A DNA stretch of 64,000 nucleotides from an uncultured Sphingomonas sp. Lineage in GTDB: Bacteria; Pseudomonadota; Alphaproteobacteria; Sphingomonadales; Sphingomonadaceae. The position numbers were made by a program, and so were the translations under genes. Below the pieces are notes generated by a model, which made no database searches, was not told the origin of the DNA, and worked only from the letters and a program-made list of their open reading frames with translations. The stretch is from the NCBI RefSeq assembly GCF_913776855.1, contig NZ_CAJYQD010000034.1, forward strand, positions 157,363 through 221,362. The letters are read 5' to 3'. This document shows positions 52,331-61,572 of this stretch, piece by piece. Numbering within the stretch: the stretch's first letter is position 1; every line of letters begins with the position of its first letter.

Positions 52331-52450
52331 GTTCGGTTCGAGCAGCTTCGAGCGAAGTCGAGAAGCGTCCGTCGAGAACGGCGTGCTTTGGGCAACCCCT
52401 TCTCGACTTCGGTTCTCGACAGGCTCGAACCTGCGCTCGAAGCAAACGAG
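52331..52450. repeat. TTCGAG-type inverted repeat element
   Basis: GTTCGGTTCGAGCAGCTTCG at the left and TCGACAGGCTCGAACCTGCG at the right; the middle has TCGAGAAG / CTTCTCGA pairs. Same family as the element at 30098, with shared words such as CGTTCGGTTCGAG and TCTCGACAGGCTCGAA. Confidence 0.8.
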
Positions 52451-52487
52451 GTGGTGGATGGAATAGGGGTTCAGTTGGCGGGTGGGA

Positions 52488-53066
52488 TCAGGCACGCCCC
52501 CCATGCCCGCGCCGCTTCCACTTTGCGGCGATCCACCACCGCCAGCCGAGCGCCGCGATGGCATAGCCAAGCACCGCGCCGGCCACCGAACACACGACCA
52601 TGCCGAGCGCGGTCGCGGGTCCCACCTCCGCCACCAGCCATTCGAGCCAGCCCGGCGGGGCGGCGACAGCGTTGCCGATCGGATCGCCCGGCACCACGCG
52701 GTCGAGGTGCAACAGCCACGCCCCGACCTTGTAGTAGAGGATGAACAGCAGCGGCGTGGTGATCGGGTTCGTGAAAAAGGTCGTCAGCGCCGCCGCCGGG
52801 ACGTTCGCGCGCAGCGGCAGCGCGAGGACGGCGGAGGCCGGAATCTGGCCCAGCGGAATCAGGATGCCGGTGAACATGCCCAGCGCGACCCCGCGCGGAA
52901 CCGAGCGGCGGGTGAAGCGCCACAGTTCGGGGGCCAGGACCCGGTGCGCGACGGGCCGCAGGAACCGGTTCGCCTCCATCGATTCGCGCGTCGGCAGGTT
53001 GGCGCGAATCCAGCGCAGCGCGCGCGCGCCCAGCCGCCGGTCATCGTCGCCTCGCAGGTCAGCCAC
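52488..53066 (-). CDS. DUF2062 domain membrane protein
   Basis: About 192 residues. The family signature is clear: [66 protein letters not shown] (spread over about residues 55-120), with a second helix pair near the C-terminus. DUF2062 proteins are small inner-membrane proteins of unknown role, conserved in alphaproteobacteria. Either of two GTG codons inside the end of smpB could be the start; the one chosen overlaps the smpB stop by eight bases. The overlap implies co-translation with smpB. Confidence 0.85.
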   Translation of the reverse strand: MADLRGDDDRRLGARALRWIRANLPTRESMEANRFLRPVAHRVLAPELWRFTRRSVPRGVALGMFTGILIPLGQIPASAVLALPLRANVPAAALTTFFTNPITTPLLFILYYKVGAWLLHLDRVVPGDPIGNAVAAPPGWLEWLVAEVGPATALGMVVCSVAGAVLGYAIAALGWRWWIAAKWKRRGHGGRA

Positions 53067-53541
53067 GGTCGCGGAGCAACCTTCCCTGTTCACGCTTCCA
53101 GTCCCGTTCCTTGATATGCTCGCGCTTGTCGTGGGTCTTGCGCCCCTTGGCCAATGCCAGTTCGACCTTCGCCCGCCCCTTGCCGTTGAAATAGACGGAG
53201 AGCGCGATCAGCGTCATGCCGTCGCGCGCCACCGCGCCGTGCATTTTGTTTATCTCACGTTCGTGAAGCAGCAGTTTACGCGGGCGGCGCGGTTCGTGAT
53301 TGAACCGGTTGCCATGGCTGAATTCGGGCACGTTCGAATTGATGAGCCACACCTGCCCATCGCGGACATCGGCATAGCTTTCGGTGATCGATCCTTCGCC
53401 GAAGCGCAGCGACTTCACCTCGGTTCCGGTGAGCGCGATGCCGGCTTCATACACCGTGTCGATCTCGTAATCGAACCGCGCGCGGCGGTTTTCGGCGACG
53501 GTCTTCTTCTTGTCGAACAGCTGGGGACGCGGACGGCTCAT
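53059..53541 (-). CDS. smpB: SsrA-binding protein
   Basis: A 160-residue protein that brings tmRNA to stalled ribosomes. Core: [52 protein letters not shown] (spread over residues 23-75), [13 protein letters not shown] and the basic tail [22 protein letters not shown], all characteristic of SmpB. The ATG chosen starts the conserved region; upstream residues are read from intergenic repeat. The next gene upstream on the strand is a hybrid kinase, beyond which lies dapA; dapA-smpB are often adjacent in alphaproteobacteria. Confidence 0.96.
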   Translation of the reverse strand: MSRPRPQLFDKKKTVAENRRARFDYEIDTVYEAGIALTGTEVKSLRFGEGSITESYADVRDGQVWLINSNVPEFSHGNRFNHEPRRPRKLLLHEREINKMHGAVARDGMTLIALSVYFNGKGRAKVELALAKGRKTHDKREHIKERDWKREQGRLLRDRG

Positions 53542-53584
53542 GCGCGGGACATAGGGTGTCGGGGGGCGAAGGGGAAGCGTCCGT

Positions 53585-53728
53585 CGCGCTCCTCCCCGCT
53601 CGCGGGGATGGGGACCGCCGCGAAGCGGGGGTGGAGTGGGTTGGCCGCATACGGAACGGTTGCGTGTGCGGCGACGCCCCTCCACCAGCCTGCGGCTGGT
53701 CCCCCTCCCCGCGCAGCGGGGAGGATCT
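53585..53728. repeat. CCTCCCCGC-type intergenic repeat pair
   Basis: CTCCTCCCCGCTCGCGGGGA at the left and CCCTCCCCGCGCAGCGGGGA at the right are joined by matching arms (GGGGGTGGAGTGGG / CCCCTCCACCAG). It fills the space between the hybrid kinase and smpB and is distinct from the other REP families here. Confidence 0.75.
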
Positions 53729-56341
53729 TTATGCGTCGAGCGCCTCGCGCACCTTCCGCGCCAGTTCGTCCACGCCGAACGGCTTGGGCAACAACCGCGT
53801 GCCGGGGTCCAGCACGCCGTTATGCACCACGGCGTTGCGGGTATAGCCGGTCGTGTACAGCACGCGCAGGCCGGGCCGCATTGCCAATGCCCGATCGGCG
53901 AGTTCGCGACCGGTCATGCCGGGCATCACGACGTCGGTGAACAGCAAGGTGACGCGCACCCCCTGTTCGAGCAGCGCCAGCGCCTCCACCCCGTTCGACG
54001 CGTGGAGGACGCCGTAGCCCAGGTCGCGCAGCACCTCGACCGAGAAGCTGCGGACGCGCGGTTCGTCCTCGACCACCAGCACCATTTCGTCCGGCCTGCC
54101 CCGGCGGACCGGTTCTTCGGTCGCGCGCGGCGTCGGGGTCGGCGTCTCGCCATAGAAGCGCGGTAGGTAGAGGCGGACCGTCGTACCGACGCCCGGTTCG
54201 GAATAGATGCGGACATGGCCGCGCGATTGCCGGACGAAGCCGAACACCTGGCTGAGGCCGAGGCCGGTGCCGCGCCCCACCGGCTTGGTCGTGAAGAACG
54301 GTTCGAACGCCTTGGCCAGCACGTCGGGGGCCATGCCGGTGCCGGTGTCGGTGACCGCGATCATCACATATTGGCCCGCCGCCATGTCGGCCTCGCGCGC
54401 ATAATCGTCGCCGACATGCGCGTTCGCCGTCTCGATGGTCAGCTTGCCGCCATCGGCCATCGCGTCGCGCGCGTTGACCGCAAGGTTGACGATGGCATTT
54501 TCCAGCTGCCCCCGGTCGGCTTCCGCCCGCCACAGCCCGGCGCTCAGCACCGTTTCGACCGCGATCGGTTCGCCCAACGTTCGGGTGAGCAGCTCGGTCA
54601 GGTCGGCGATCAGGCGATTGCCCTCGACCGGTTCGGGCGACAGCGGCGACTGGCGCGAAAAGGCGAGCAGCCGCTGGGTGAGCGCGGCAGCACGGGTCGC
54701 GCCGTCCTTCGCCGCCTCGACATAGCGTCCCACATCGCCACGACCGGCGGCGATGCGGCGTTCGATCATGTCGAGGCCGCCGATGACGACCGCCAGCATG
54801 TTGTTGAAATCATGCGCGATGCCGCCGGTCAGCTGGCCCACCGCCTCCATCTTCTGCAACTGGCGCACCTGCGTCTCGGCGGCGGCGCGGGCGCTGGCGG
54901 CGTTGTGGAGTTCGGTTGCGACGCGTTCGAGCTGTGCGTCCTGCCGCCCGACCTTCGCCTCCAGCCGGAGGAGCGCGTCGGCGCGCTGGACGGTGACCCA
55001 GCTGATCTCCGCCACTTCCTGCAGCAGCGCGATCTCACCGGGCAGCCAGTGCCGCGGGACGCCATGGCCGACGATCAGCAACCCTTCCAGCCGGCCGTCA
55101 TGGCGTAGCGGCACGCACAGCCCGGATATGGCGGAATAGGACGATGCCTCGCTCTCGACAAAGGCCGGATCGGTCGCGAATTCGTCGGACACGATCGTCC
55201 GCCCGGCGCGCAGCAGCGCGGTATTGTCCCGCCCGAAGCGGTCGAGCGAATGTTCGCCAAGCAGCGGCGGCAGGACGCCATCGTTCCACCCGCCCATGTA
55301 CCGCACGCGATTGGCCGCGATCCGGGCAAAGCCGACCCGTGACACGCGCAGCCATTCGCCCAGCGCACGGGCGGTAAAGCGCATGATCGCATCGGGATCG
55401 GTCGCGGCGCGTTGCCGGGCGCTCAATTGCAGGACGAATTCACGTTCGGCCTTGGCCGCAAGGGCGGCCAGCTCGGCCTGCTTGCGATCGTCGATGTCGT
55501 AGCTGACGCCGGGGAACCGCACCGGACGGCCGCTATCGTCAAACGTACAACGGCCCTGCGCCGAAACCCAACGCGCTCCCCCGTCACGACCGATGACACG
55601 ATATTCGGCGACCAGCGTGCCATCGCCCGCCGGGTCCATCGCGCGTTCGATCGCGCGCTGCGTCTCGGTCAGGTCGTCGGGATGAATCCCTTCGAAGAAG
55701 GTGGCGATCGATGCGCCCTGCTCCGCCAGCGTCGGATCGACGCCATAGAGCAGCGCGAAACGGGTGTCGGCGCGGACGATATTCGCCTGTACGTCCCAGT
55801 CCCACGCCCCGATATTGCGCCCCGCCGACAGCGCCAGCTGCAGCCGTTCGTCGGCAGCGGCACGTTCCCGCTCCGCGACGACGCGCGCCGTCGTCTCTCC
55901 GGTCACACACAACAGGCCGGCGATGCGGCCGGCATCGTCAAAGGCGGGGGAATAGGTGAAGCTCCACCAGCTATCCTCCGGCTCCCCGGTGCGGGCGAGG
56001 TCCAGCTTCATGTCGGTCGCGACGACATGGCCGCCGGCCATGGTCTTGTCGACCAGCGGGATCAGTTCATTCCAGATGTTCGACCAGACGACGTCGAACC
56101 GCTCACCCAGCGATCCGGCAATCCGAACGCCCAGCAGCGGGCGATAGGCGTCGTTGTAGAAACAGCGCAGCTCCGGCCCCCATGCCAGGAACATCGGCGT
56201 GGGACAGGACAGGATCATCGCCAGCAGCGACCGCAGCGATACCGGCCAGCCGTCGATCGGGCCAAGCGGGTGGGTCGACCAGTCTCGCGCGGCGATCTCC
56301 GCGCCGGTCACCGTCTGCACTGAAAGGGGTCCGTTTGGCAT
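53729..56341 (-). CDS. PAS-PAS-GAF hybrid histidine kinase with receiver
   Basis: An 870-residue soluble signalling protein without membrane helices. Residues about 35-150 and 160-290 are PAS-type domains ([34 protein letters not shown]); 300-460 a GAF domain ([10 protein letters not shown]). The phosphoacceptor domain is [29 protein letters not shown], followed by ATPase motifs [22 protein letters not shown] and [17 protein letters not shown], and a C-terminal receiver ([28 protein letters not shown]). The signal is unknown. It starts 50 bases after dapA and ends 187 bases before smpB, separating two genes that normally adjoin. Confidence 0.92.
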   Translation of the reverse strand: MPNGPLSVQTVTGAEIAARDWSTHPLGPIDGWPVSLRSLLAMILSCPTPMFLAWGPELRCFYNDAYRPLLGVRIAGSLGERFDVVWSNIWNELIPLVDKTMAGGHVVATDMKLDLARTGEPEDSWWSFTYSPAFDDAGRIAGLLCVTGETTARVVAERERAAADERLQLALSAGRNIGAWDWDVQANIVRADTRFALLYGVDPTLAEQGASIATFFEGIHPDDLTETQRAIERAMDPAGDGTLVAEYRVIGRDGGARWVSAQGRCTFDDSGRPVRFPGVSYDIDDRKQAELAALAAKAEREFVLQLSARQRAATDPDAIMRFTARALGEWLRVSRVGFARIAANRVRYMGGWNDGVLPPLLGEHSLDRFGRDNTALLRAGRTIVSDEFATDPAFVESEASSYSAISGLCVPLRHDGRLEGLLIVGHGVPRHWLPGEIALLQEVAEISWVTVQRADALLRLEAKVGRQDAQLERVATELHNAASARAAAETQVRQLQKMEAVGQLTGGIAHDFNNMLAVVIGGLDMIERRIAAGRGDVGRYVEAAKDGATRAAALTQRLLAFSRQSPLSPEPVEGNRLIADLTELLTRTLGEPIAVETVLSAGLWRAEADRGQLENAIVNLAVNARDAMADGGKLTIETANAHVGDDYAREADMAAGQYVMIAVTDTGTGMAPDVLAKAFEPFFTTKPVGRGTGLGLSQVFGFVRQSRGHVRIYSEPGVGTTVRLYLPRFYGETPTPTPRATEEPVRRGRPDEMVLVVEDEPRVRSFSVEVLRDLGYGVLHASNGVEALALLEQGVRVTLLFTDVVMPGMTGRELADRALAMRPGLRVLYTTGYTRNAVVHNGVLDPGTRLLPKPFGVDELARKVREALDA

Positions 56342-56391
56342 ATGCCCCGCGTGTTACGCCGCTGCCCCCGTCACGGCAATGGATCTCCCCC

Positions 56392-57276
56392 TCAGCGTAC
56401 CAGCCCGGCATAGGCGAGCGCGGCATCGACCGCCGCCCGCGATGCTTCGGACGCGGGTGTCATCGGCAGGCGCAGGTCGGTCGGGAACCCCGGACGCACC
56501 CGGCCCAGCGCATATTTGACCGGGCCGGGCGACGCATCGCTGAACAGCGCGGCGTGGAGCGGAAACAGCCGGTCCTGGATGGTCAATGCACGGGCATAGT
56601 CGCCGGCGGTGCAGGCGTCCTGGAACTCGGCGCACAGGGCGGGCGCGACGTTGGCGGTGACCGAAATCGCGCCGACCCCGCCCATCGCGTTGAAGGCGAG
56701 CGCCATGTCGTCATTGCCCGACAGCTGGGCAAAGCCGGTGCCGCAGCGCAGCCGGTGTTCGGCGACGCGCGCCATCTGTCCGGTCGCGTCCTTGATCCCG
56801 ACCACGACGTCCGGGAACGCCTTCACGATGCGCTCGACCGTTTCGACATTGATGTCGGTGATCGTGCGGCCGGGGACGTTGTAGAGCATGATCGGCAGCC
56901 CGCCTTCGCGCGCCAGCACCTCGAAATGGCGGAACACCCCCTCTTGGTTGGGGCGGTTGTAATAGGGCGGGACCAGCAACGCGGCGGCAGCGCCCGCCGC
57001 CTTCGCGGCATGGATGTGGTGCAGCGCGACGGCGGTGTCGTTCGACCCGCAGCCCGCGATCACCGGCACCCGGCCCCGCGCCTGGTCGACGCAGACGCGC
57101 ACGACATGGTCATGCTCCTCGATCGTCATCGTCGCCGCTTCGCCGGTGGTGCCACAGGGGACGAGTGCGCTCGACCCGCTTTCGATCTGCCAGTCGACCA
57201 GGGCACGGAACGATGCTTCGTCGAACCGGCCGTCGGCAAACGGGGTGACGAGCGCGGGAATCGAACCGGAAAACAT
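56392..57276 (-). CDS. dapA: 4-hydroxy-tetrahydrodipicolinate synthase
   Basis: A 294-residue TIM-barrel enzyme condensing pyruvate with aspartate semialdehyde, first step of the lysine/diaminopimelate branch. CGTTGEAAT holds the paired Thr43-Thr44, Tyr132 lies in LYNVPGRT, and the Schiff-base Lys162 is in VVVGIKDATGQ. The ATG lies 69 bases from the divergent lytic transglycosylase gene. Diaminopimelate is needed for peptidoglycan, so the neighbourhood combines cell-wall synthesis and turnover. Confidence 0.96.
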   Translation of the reverse strand: MFSGSIPALVTPFADGRFDEASFRALVDWQIESGSSALVPCGTTGEAATMTIEEHDHVVRVCVDQARGRVPVIAGCGSNDTAVALHHIHAAKAAGAAAALLVPPYYNRPNQEGVFRHFEVLAREGGLPIMLYNVPGRTITDINVETVERIVKAFPDVVVGIKDATGQMARVAEHRLRCGTGFAQLSGNDDMALAFNAMGGVGAISVTANVAPALCAEFQDACTAGDYARALTIQDRLFPLHAALFSDASPGPVKYALGRVRPGFPTDLRLPMTPASEASRAAVDAALAYAGLVR

Positions 57277-57345
57277 GGAAAACGCGCTCCGCAGACTGAG
57301 ATTTGGGCCGAAAAGGTGGCGACAGATAGGGCGGGCTTCCATATC

Positions 57346-59394
57346 ATGTCCAGTATGCTGACCACCGTGTTCAAGAGCGCGTTCCTGCTCACCGGCGTCA
57401 CGAGCGCCGCCATGGCCGCCGGGATGTTCACTCCCGCCGCGCAAACCCCTGTCCCTGCCCCTGCCCAGCCGATGGTGCAGCCGGTCCCCCTGCCCGCCCG
57501 ACCGATGGTCCAGCCGGTGGCGCAGACCCCGGCCTACGACCCGATCCAGCCGGTACTGGCCGACTGGAAACGGCTGCAGCAATCGGACAATTACCCCTTC
57601 ACCGACTATGCCCGGTTCCTGCTGGCGCATCCCGGTTTTCCCGGCGAAACCAGCCGGCGCGCGGCGGCGGAGACGGTGCTGGCCGATGGTGCGCAGGACC
57701 CGGCGACGACCTTGCGATTCTTCGACCGGTTCCCGCCGCTGACCGCCGCCGGGCGACTGCACATGGCGGAGGCGCTGGCGGCAAGCGGGCGGATGGCCGA
57801 GGCGCAGGAAGCGGCGCGCGCCGCGTGGCGCCGGGGTGCGCTGCGCCCCAATGACGAGGCGAAGCTGCTCGGGCGGTTCGCCTCTGCGCTCACCCCGCAG
57901 GATCACGATGCGCGGATGGACCGGCTGCTGTGGCAGGGGGCAACGACTGCGGCCGGTCGCCAGATCAGCTATGTCTCGACCGCAATGCGCCCGACCTTCG
58001 ACGCGCGGATGGCGTTCCGCACCAATGCGGCGGATGCCAGCGTGCGCGGCGAACAGGCCGGCGTCGACCGCGCCGATCCAGGCTATATCGGCGACCGTGC
58101 CAGCTGGCTGCGCGGATCGGGCCAGTCGGGGGCGGCACGCTCCTACCTCGCCCAGCCGCGCCGATTGTCGCGGACGCCGGGCGATGTCGAGGAGTGGCTC
58201 GAAGTGCTGCTGACCAATGCGAAGGCTGCGCAGGCCGACAGCCAGTTCGACCTGGCCTATCGCATCGCATCGCAGATCGACGATGCCTTTCCCGCCGGCA
58301 CGGTCATTGCGGACGCCGCCTATGGCGAGCGTGACGACTATACCAGCCTCGCCTGGCTGGCGGGCACGGTGGCGCTGCAGAAGCTGAACCGGCGCAGCGA
58401 TGCGACGGGCATGTTCGCGCGCTATGCCAGCGGATCGCGCACCCCGACCGTGCGGACCAAGGGCTATTACTGGGCCGGTCGCGCGGCGGAGATGGCGGGC
58501 GACCGACCCACCGCCGATCGCTGGTACGCGCAGGCCGCCGACTTGGGCGACCTGTATTACGGACAGCTCGCCAGCGAACGCATCGGCCGTCCCTTACGCG
58601 CGCCGAGCAACACCGCCGATCCGGCCGCGATCCCGCCCGCCGTCCGCGCGGCGTACATGAACAGCGACGTGGTAAAGGCGACGCGCTATCTGGGCCGCAC
58701 CGGTCAAGTTGCCGACCAAGGGTTGTTCATCCGCAAGATCGCGGAGGATGCGCGCAGCGACACCGACCATGCACTGGCGGTCGAGCTGGCGCAGGCGATC
58801 AACCGCCCCGACCTGTCGGTGATGGTCGGGCGCAGCGCGCTGGTGAACGGGCATAGCGACTATACGCTGGCGGGCTATCCATCGGTCCCGGTCAGCGGGG
58901 CGCAGCGCGACCAGTTCACGCTGATCCACGCCATCGCACGGCAGGAGAGCCAGTTCGACCGCACCGCCGTCAGCCGTACCGGCGCGCGCGGGCTGATGCA
59001 GCTGATGCCTGGCACCGCGCGCGAAACCGCGACCAAGCTGGGGTTGTCCTACAGCCCGAGCGCGCTGAACGACCCGTCGTACAACATGGCGCTGGGGTCG
59101 AGCTTCATTCAGCGAATGCTCGATTATTATGGCGGCAGCTATCCATTGGCGGTGGCGGCGTACAATGCCGGGCCGGGTAACGTAAACAAATGGCTGCGCG
59201 CCAATGGCGACCCGCGTACGCCGGGTGTCGATGTCGTCGATTGGGTCGAGAAGATCCCGTACAGCGAGACCCGCGGCTATGTGCAGCGGGTGCTGGAAAA
59301 TGCGGTCGTCTATGACCTGATCCACACCGACAAGGCCCGCTCGCGCGGACCGAACAATCTCAGCTGGTATCTGGGGAAGAACCGACCGGGATGA
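57346..59394 (+). CDS. soluble lytic murein transglycosylase
   Basis: A 682-residue exported enzyme. A signal peptide with Ala-rich end (SAAMAAGMFTPA) is followed by a Pro/Gln-rich linker and a long superhelical domain (about residues 60-480). The catalytic domain near the C-terminus is Slt70-like: FTLIHAIARQESQFDRTAVSRTGARGLMQLMPGTARETA, with the catalytic Glu in ARQESQF, and later YNAGPGNVNKW and YSETRGYVQRVLEN. It cleaves glycan strands of peptidoglycan in the periplasm. The start (two close ATGs) is a few codons uncertain. Its stop overlaps greB (ATGA). Confidence 0.93.
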   Translation: MSSMLTTVFKSAFLLTGVTSAAMAAGMFTPAAQTPVPAPAQPMVQPVPLPARPMVQPVAQTPAYDPIQPVLADWKRLQQSDNYPFTDYARFLLAHPGFPGETSRRAAAETVLADGAQDPATTLRFFDRFPPLTAAGRLHMAEALAASGRMAEAQEAARAAWRRGALRPNDEAKLLGRFASALTPQDHDARMDRLLWQGATTAAGRQISYVSTAMRPTFDARMAFRTNAADASVRGEQAGVDRADPGYIGDRASWLRGSGQSGAARSYLAQPRRLSRTPGDVEEWLEVLLTNAKAAQADSQFDLAYRIASQIDDAFPAGTVIADAAYGERDDYTSLAWLAGTVALQKLNRRSDATGMFARYASGSRTPTVRTKGYYWAGRAAEMAGDRPTADRWYAQAADLGDLYYGQLASERIGRPLRAPSNTADPAAIPPAVRAAYMNSDVVKATRYLGRTGQVADQGLFIRKIAEDARSDTDHALAVELAQAINRPDLSVMVGRSALVNGHSDYTLAGYPSVPVSGAQRDQFTLIHAIARQESQFDRTAVSRTGARGLMQLMPGTARETATKLGLSYSPSALNDPSYNMALGSSFIQRMLDYYGGSYPLAVAAYNAGPGNVNKWLRANGDPRTPGVDVVDWVEKIPYSETRGYVQRVLENAVVYDLIHTDKARSRGPNNLSWYLGKNRPG

Positions 59395-59873
59395 GCGAAC
59401 CGCGTCCGAATTACATTACGCCTGCGGGCTATGCCGTGTTGAAGGCCGAATATGACCAGTTGCTGGGCGAGGAGCGTCCGAAGCTGGTCGACGTCATCGC
59501 CTGGGCCGCCGGCAACGGCGACCGGTCGGAAAATGGCGACTATATCTATGGCCGCAAGCGCCTGCGCGAGATCGACCGGCGGCTGGGGTTCCTTGCCAGG
59601 CGGATGAAGGCAGCGCGGGTCGTCGACCCCGCCACCCAGACCGAACGCGGCCGCGCATGGTTCGGCGCGACCGTCACCATCGCCGACGAGGACGACAACC
59701 ACCGCGTGCTGGAACTGGTCGGCGATGACGAGGCGGATGCCGGGCACGGGCGAATCGGCTGGAACTCGCCGATGGCGCGGGCGCTGCGCGGAAGCGCGGT
59801 CGGCGATGTGCGGACGGTCGCGCTGCCGGCAGGGGCAAAGGAATATGAGGTGATGGCGATCACCTATCCATGA
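59391..59873 (+). CDS. greB: transcription elongation factor GreB
   Basis: A 160-residue factor that rescues backtracked RNA polymerase. The N-terminal coiled coil includes NYITPAGYAVLKAEYDQLLGEERPKLVDVIAWAAGNGDRSENGDYIYGRKRLREIDRRLGFL (spread over residues 7-68), whose tip DRSENGDYIYGRKRLRE is the GreB-type acidic tip. The C-terminal FKBP-like domain follows (VTIADEDDNHRVLELVGDDEAD). It overlaps the end of the lytic transglycosylase gene and is probably expressed with it. Confidence 0.93.
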   Translation: MSEPRPNYITPAGYAVLKAEYDQLLGEERPKLVDVIAWAAGNGDRSENGDYIYGRKRLREIDRRLGFLARRMKAARVVDPATQTERGRAWFGATVTIADEDDNHRVLELVGDDEADAGHGRIGWNSPMARALRGSAVGDVRTVALPAGAKEYEVMAITYP

Positions 59874-59970
59874 TGGCCTCCCGTGGGTGACGAGGGCATT
59901 ATTCCGGCTCTCGTTGCTCTGCGCTTGGCAAAGACCTTGCGAAAGCACCACCCACCCGCCCCCGGCGATA

Positions 59971-60057
59971 GCGTACCCCCGCGCAGGCGGGGGTCCAGGG
60001 TCCCAGACGCAAGTCGTTGTTTTGCTTGGCTCTGGCCCCCCGCCTGCGCGGGGGTAC
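59971..60057. repeat. REP-pair intergenic palindrome
   Basis: CGTACCCCCGCGCAGGCGGG and CCCCGCCTGCGCGGGGGTAC enclose a 40-base spacer with TCCAGGG and TGGC ends. Same family as 11839 and 49977. This and the next element fill most of the 481-base gap between greB and the DoxX gene; no other gene is seen there. Confidence 0.85.
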
Positions 60058-60098
60058 ATCCGGTCCTCCGGACAGCTCCGGATTGCATCAAAGCCCTG

Positions 60099-60192
60099 AC
60101 GTACCCCGGCGGAGGCCGGGGTCCAGTTGGCAAGGCTTTTCCATATTTTACCTGCGTCCCCCGACTGGGCCCCGGCCTTCGCCGGGGTACGT
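60099..60192. repeat. REP-pair intergenic palindrome
   Basis: CGTACCCCGGCGGAGGCCGG and CCCGGCCTTCGCCGGGGTAC in opposite orientation with a 45-base spacer. Right half is shared with the element at 50096. Confidence 0.85.
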
Positions 60193-60354
60193 TGGGGATA
60201 ACCATCCACCCAGCGCCAAGCCGATCGGATCGTGCCGCGCTGCCGCGGAGCGCAGCCACGTCACCGCCGTGCAACGGATCGTTTCGATCCTTGCGCTTGG
60301 GCAACGGCCGTGCCGCTGCGACATAAGCGGCAGTTCCTTTCGGAGAAGCCCGTC

Positions 60355-60735
60355 ATGCCCCTGCCCGCCTCCCTTGCCCCGCGCCTGCTCGCCGCGATGC
60401 GGATCGTCTTCGGCCTCGTGTTCCTGAGCCATGGCGTGTCGAAGCTGTTCGGCCTGCCGCCCTTTCCGATGCCGATGAACGGAATGCTGTATGCCTCGGC
60501 AGTGCTGGAACTGGTCGGCGGGGCGCTGCTGATCGTCGGGCTGTTCGTCCGGCCGGTGGCATTCATCCTGTCGGGCATGATGGCCGTCGCCTATTTCATG
60601 GTCCATGCGCCGCAAGGCCCCTTCCCGATCGCCAATGGCGGCGAGGCGGCGGTGCTGTACTGTTTCGCCTTCCTGTACCTGGCGGCCGCCGGTGGCGGTA
60701 CGTGGAGCATCGACGCCGCGCGGTACCGCGACTGA
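60355..60735 (+). CDS. DoxX family membrane protein
   Basis: A 126-residue protein with four membrane helices: LLAAMRIVFGLVFLSHGVSKLFG, LYASAVLELVGGALLIVGL, VAFILSGMMAVAYFMVHAP and AAVLYCFAFLYLAAAGGG. The segment FLSHGVSKLFGLP and the FP...G pattern at the loop are typical of the DoxX family. Roles proposed for relatives include redox stress and quinone-linked sulfur metabolism, but for this member it is unknown. GGAGAAGCCCGTC precedes the ATG. Confidence 0.85.
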   Translation: MPLPASLAPRLLAAMRIVFGLVFLSHGVSKLFGLPPFPMPMNGMLYASAVLELVGGALLIVGLFVRPVAFILSGMMAVAYFMVHAPQGPFPIANGGEAAVLYCFAFLYLAAAGGGTWSIDAARYRD

Positions 60736-60779
60736 CGGTTTCGGTCGCCAGCGGAGATCGCGTGCGATAGACCCGCGCC

Positions 60780-61556
60780 ATGGCCACCCATAACGCTCCC
60801 ACCGGCAACGTCGCGTTGCTGATCGATGCCGACAATGCCGGCGCCGCCTATCTCGACTCCGTGCTGACCGTGCTGGCCGAATTCGGCACCGTCAATGTGC
60901 GCCGCGCCTATGGCAATTGGGAGAAGCCGGGCCTGAAAAGCTGGAAGGCGCTGTTGATGCGCCACGGCATCGAACCGTTCCAGCAGTTCGACATCACCAA
61001 GGGCAAGAACGCGACCGACATGCGCATGACCATCGATGCGATGGACCTGTTGTTGCGCGGTCGGATCACCGGGTTCGGGATCATGTCGTCGGACAGCGAC
61101 TTCATGCCGCTGGCCCAGCGCATCCGGCAGGAAGGGGTGCCGGTCTATGGCTTCGGCACCGACCGCACGCCCGAAGGGTTCCGCGAGAGCTGCACGCGGT
61201 TCATCGACGTCGCGTCGCTGGATGTCGAGGATGTGGCGAACATGCCGCTGCCCCCGGCGATCGGCGGGGCCCCTGCCGCCGCAACGACGCCGGCGCCCAA
61301 GCCCGACCCCGCCCCGGCGCGCAAGAGCCAGAAGGTCGATGCCGCCCTCGTGAAACTGCTTTCGGACGCCTATGACGCATCGAAGGTCGACAAGCGCGGC
61401 TTTGCCAGCCTGTCCGAAGTCGGCCAGCGTGCGGCGAACCGGTCGAGCTTCGATACACGGAATTACGGGTTCAAGCGGCTGTCGGACCTGATCGAGAAGG
61501 TGAAGGCGTTCGAGGTGGAGCGGCGCGACACCGGGGTATTCGTCAAGCGGGTTTGA
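60780..61556 (+). CDS. NYN-domain protein with C-terminal OST-HTH/LOTUS domain
   Basis: A 258-residue protein. Residues 10-155 form a NYN (PIN-like) nuclease domain: ALLIDADNAG with the first catalytic Asp, DITKGKNATDMRMTIDAMDLL, and FGIMSSDSDFMPLAQRIRQEG with the last Asp pair. A Pro/Ala-rich linker follows (GGAPAAATTPAPKPDP), and residues 185-258 read as an OST-HTH/LOTUS fold (ALVKLLSDAYDAS...GFASLSEVGQRAANRSSFDTRNYGFKRLSDLIEKV spread over about 45 residues), known for RNA binding. So it may be an RNA-processing nuclease. The target is not known. It converges on the sensor kinase gene. Confidence 0.88.
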   Translation: MATHNAPTGNVALLIDADNAGAAYLDSVLTVLAEFGTVNVRRAYGNWEKPGLKSWKALLMRHGIEPFQQFDITKGKNATDMRMTIDAMDLLLRGRITGFGIMSSDSDFMPLAQRIRQEGVPVYGFGTDRTPEGFRESCTRFIDVASLDVEDVANMPLPPAIGGAPAAATTPAPKPDPAPARKSQKVDAALVKLLSDAYDASKVDKRGFASLSEVGQRAANRSSFDTRNYGFKRLSDLIEKVKAFEVERRDTGVFVKRV

Positions 61557-61572
61557 AGGATGGAAGGCCTGC

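Noticed and set aside
59971..60192. A possible CRISPR-like array after greB
   Set aside because: Only two facing palindromic pairs with different cores and irregular spacing, no regular direct repeats and no cas genes.
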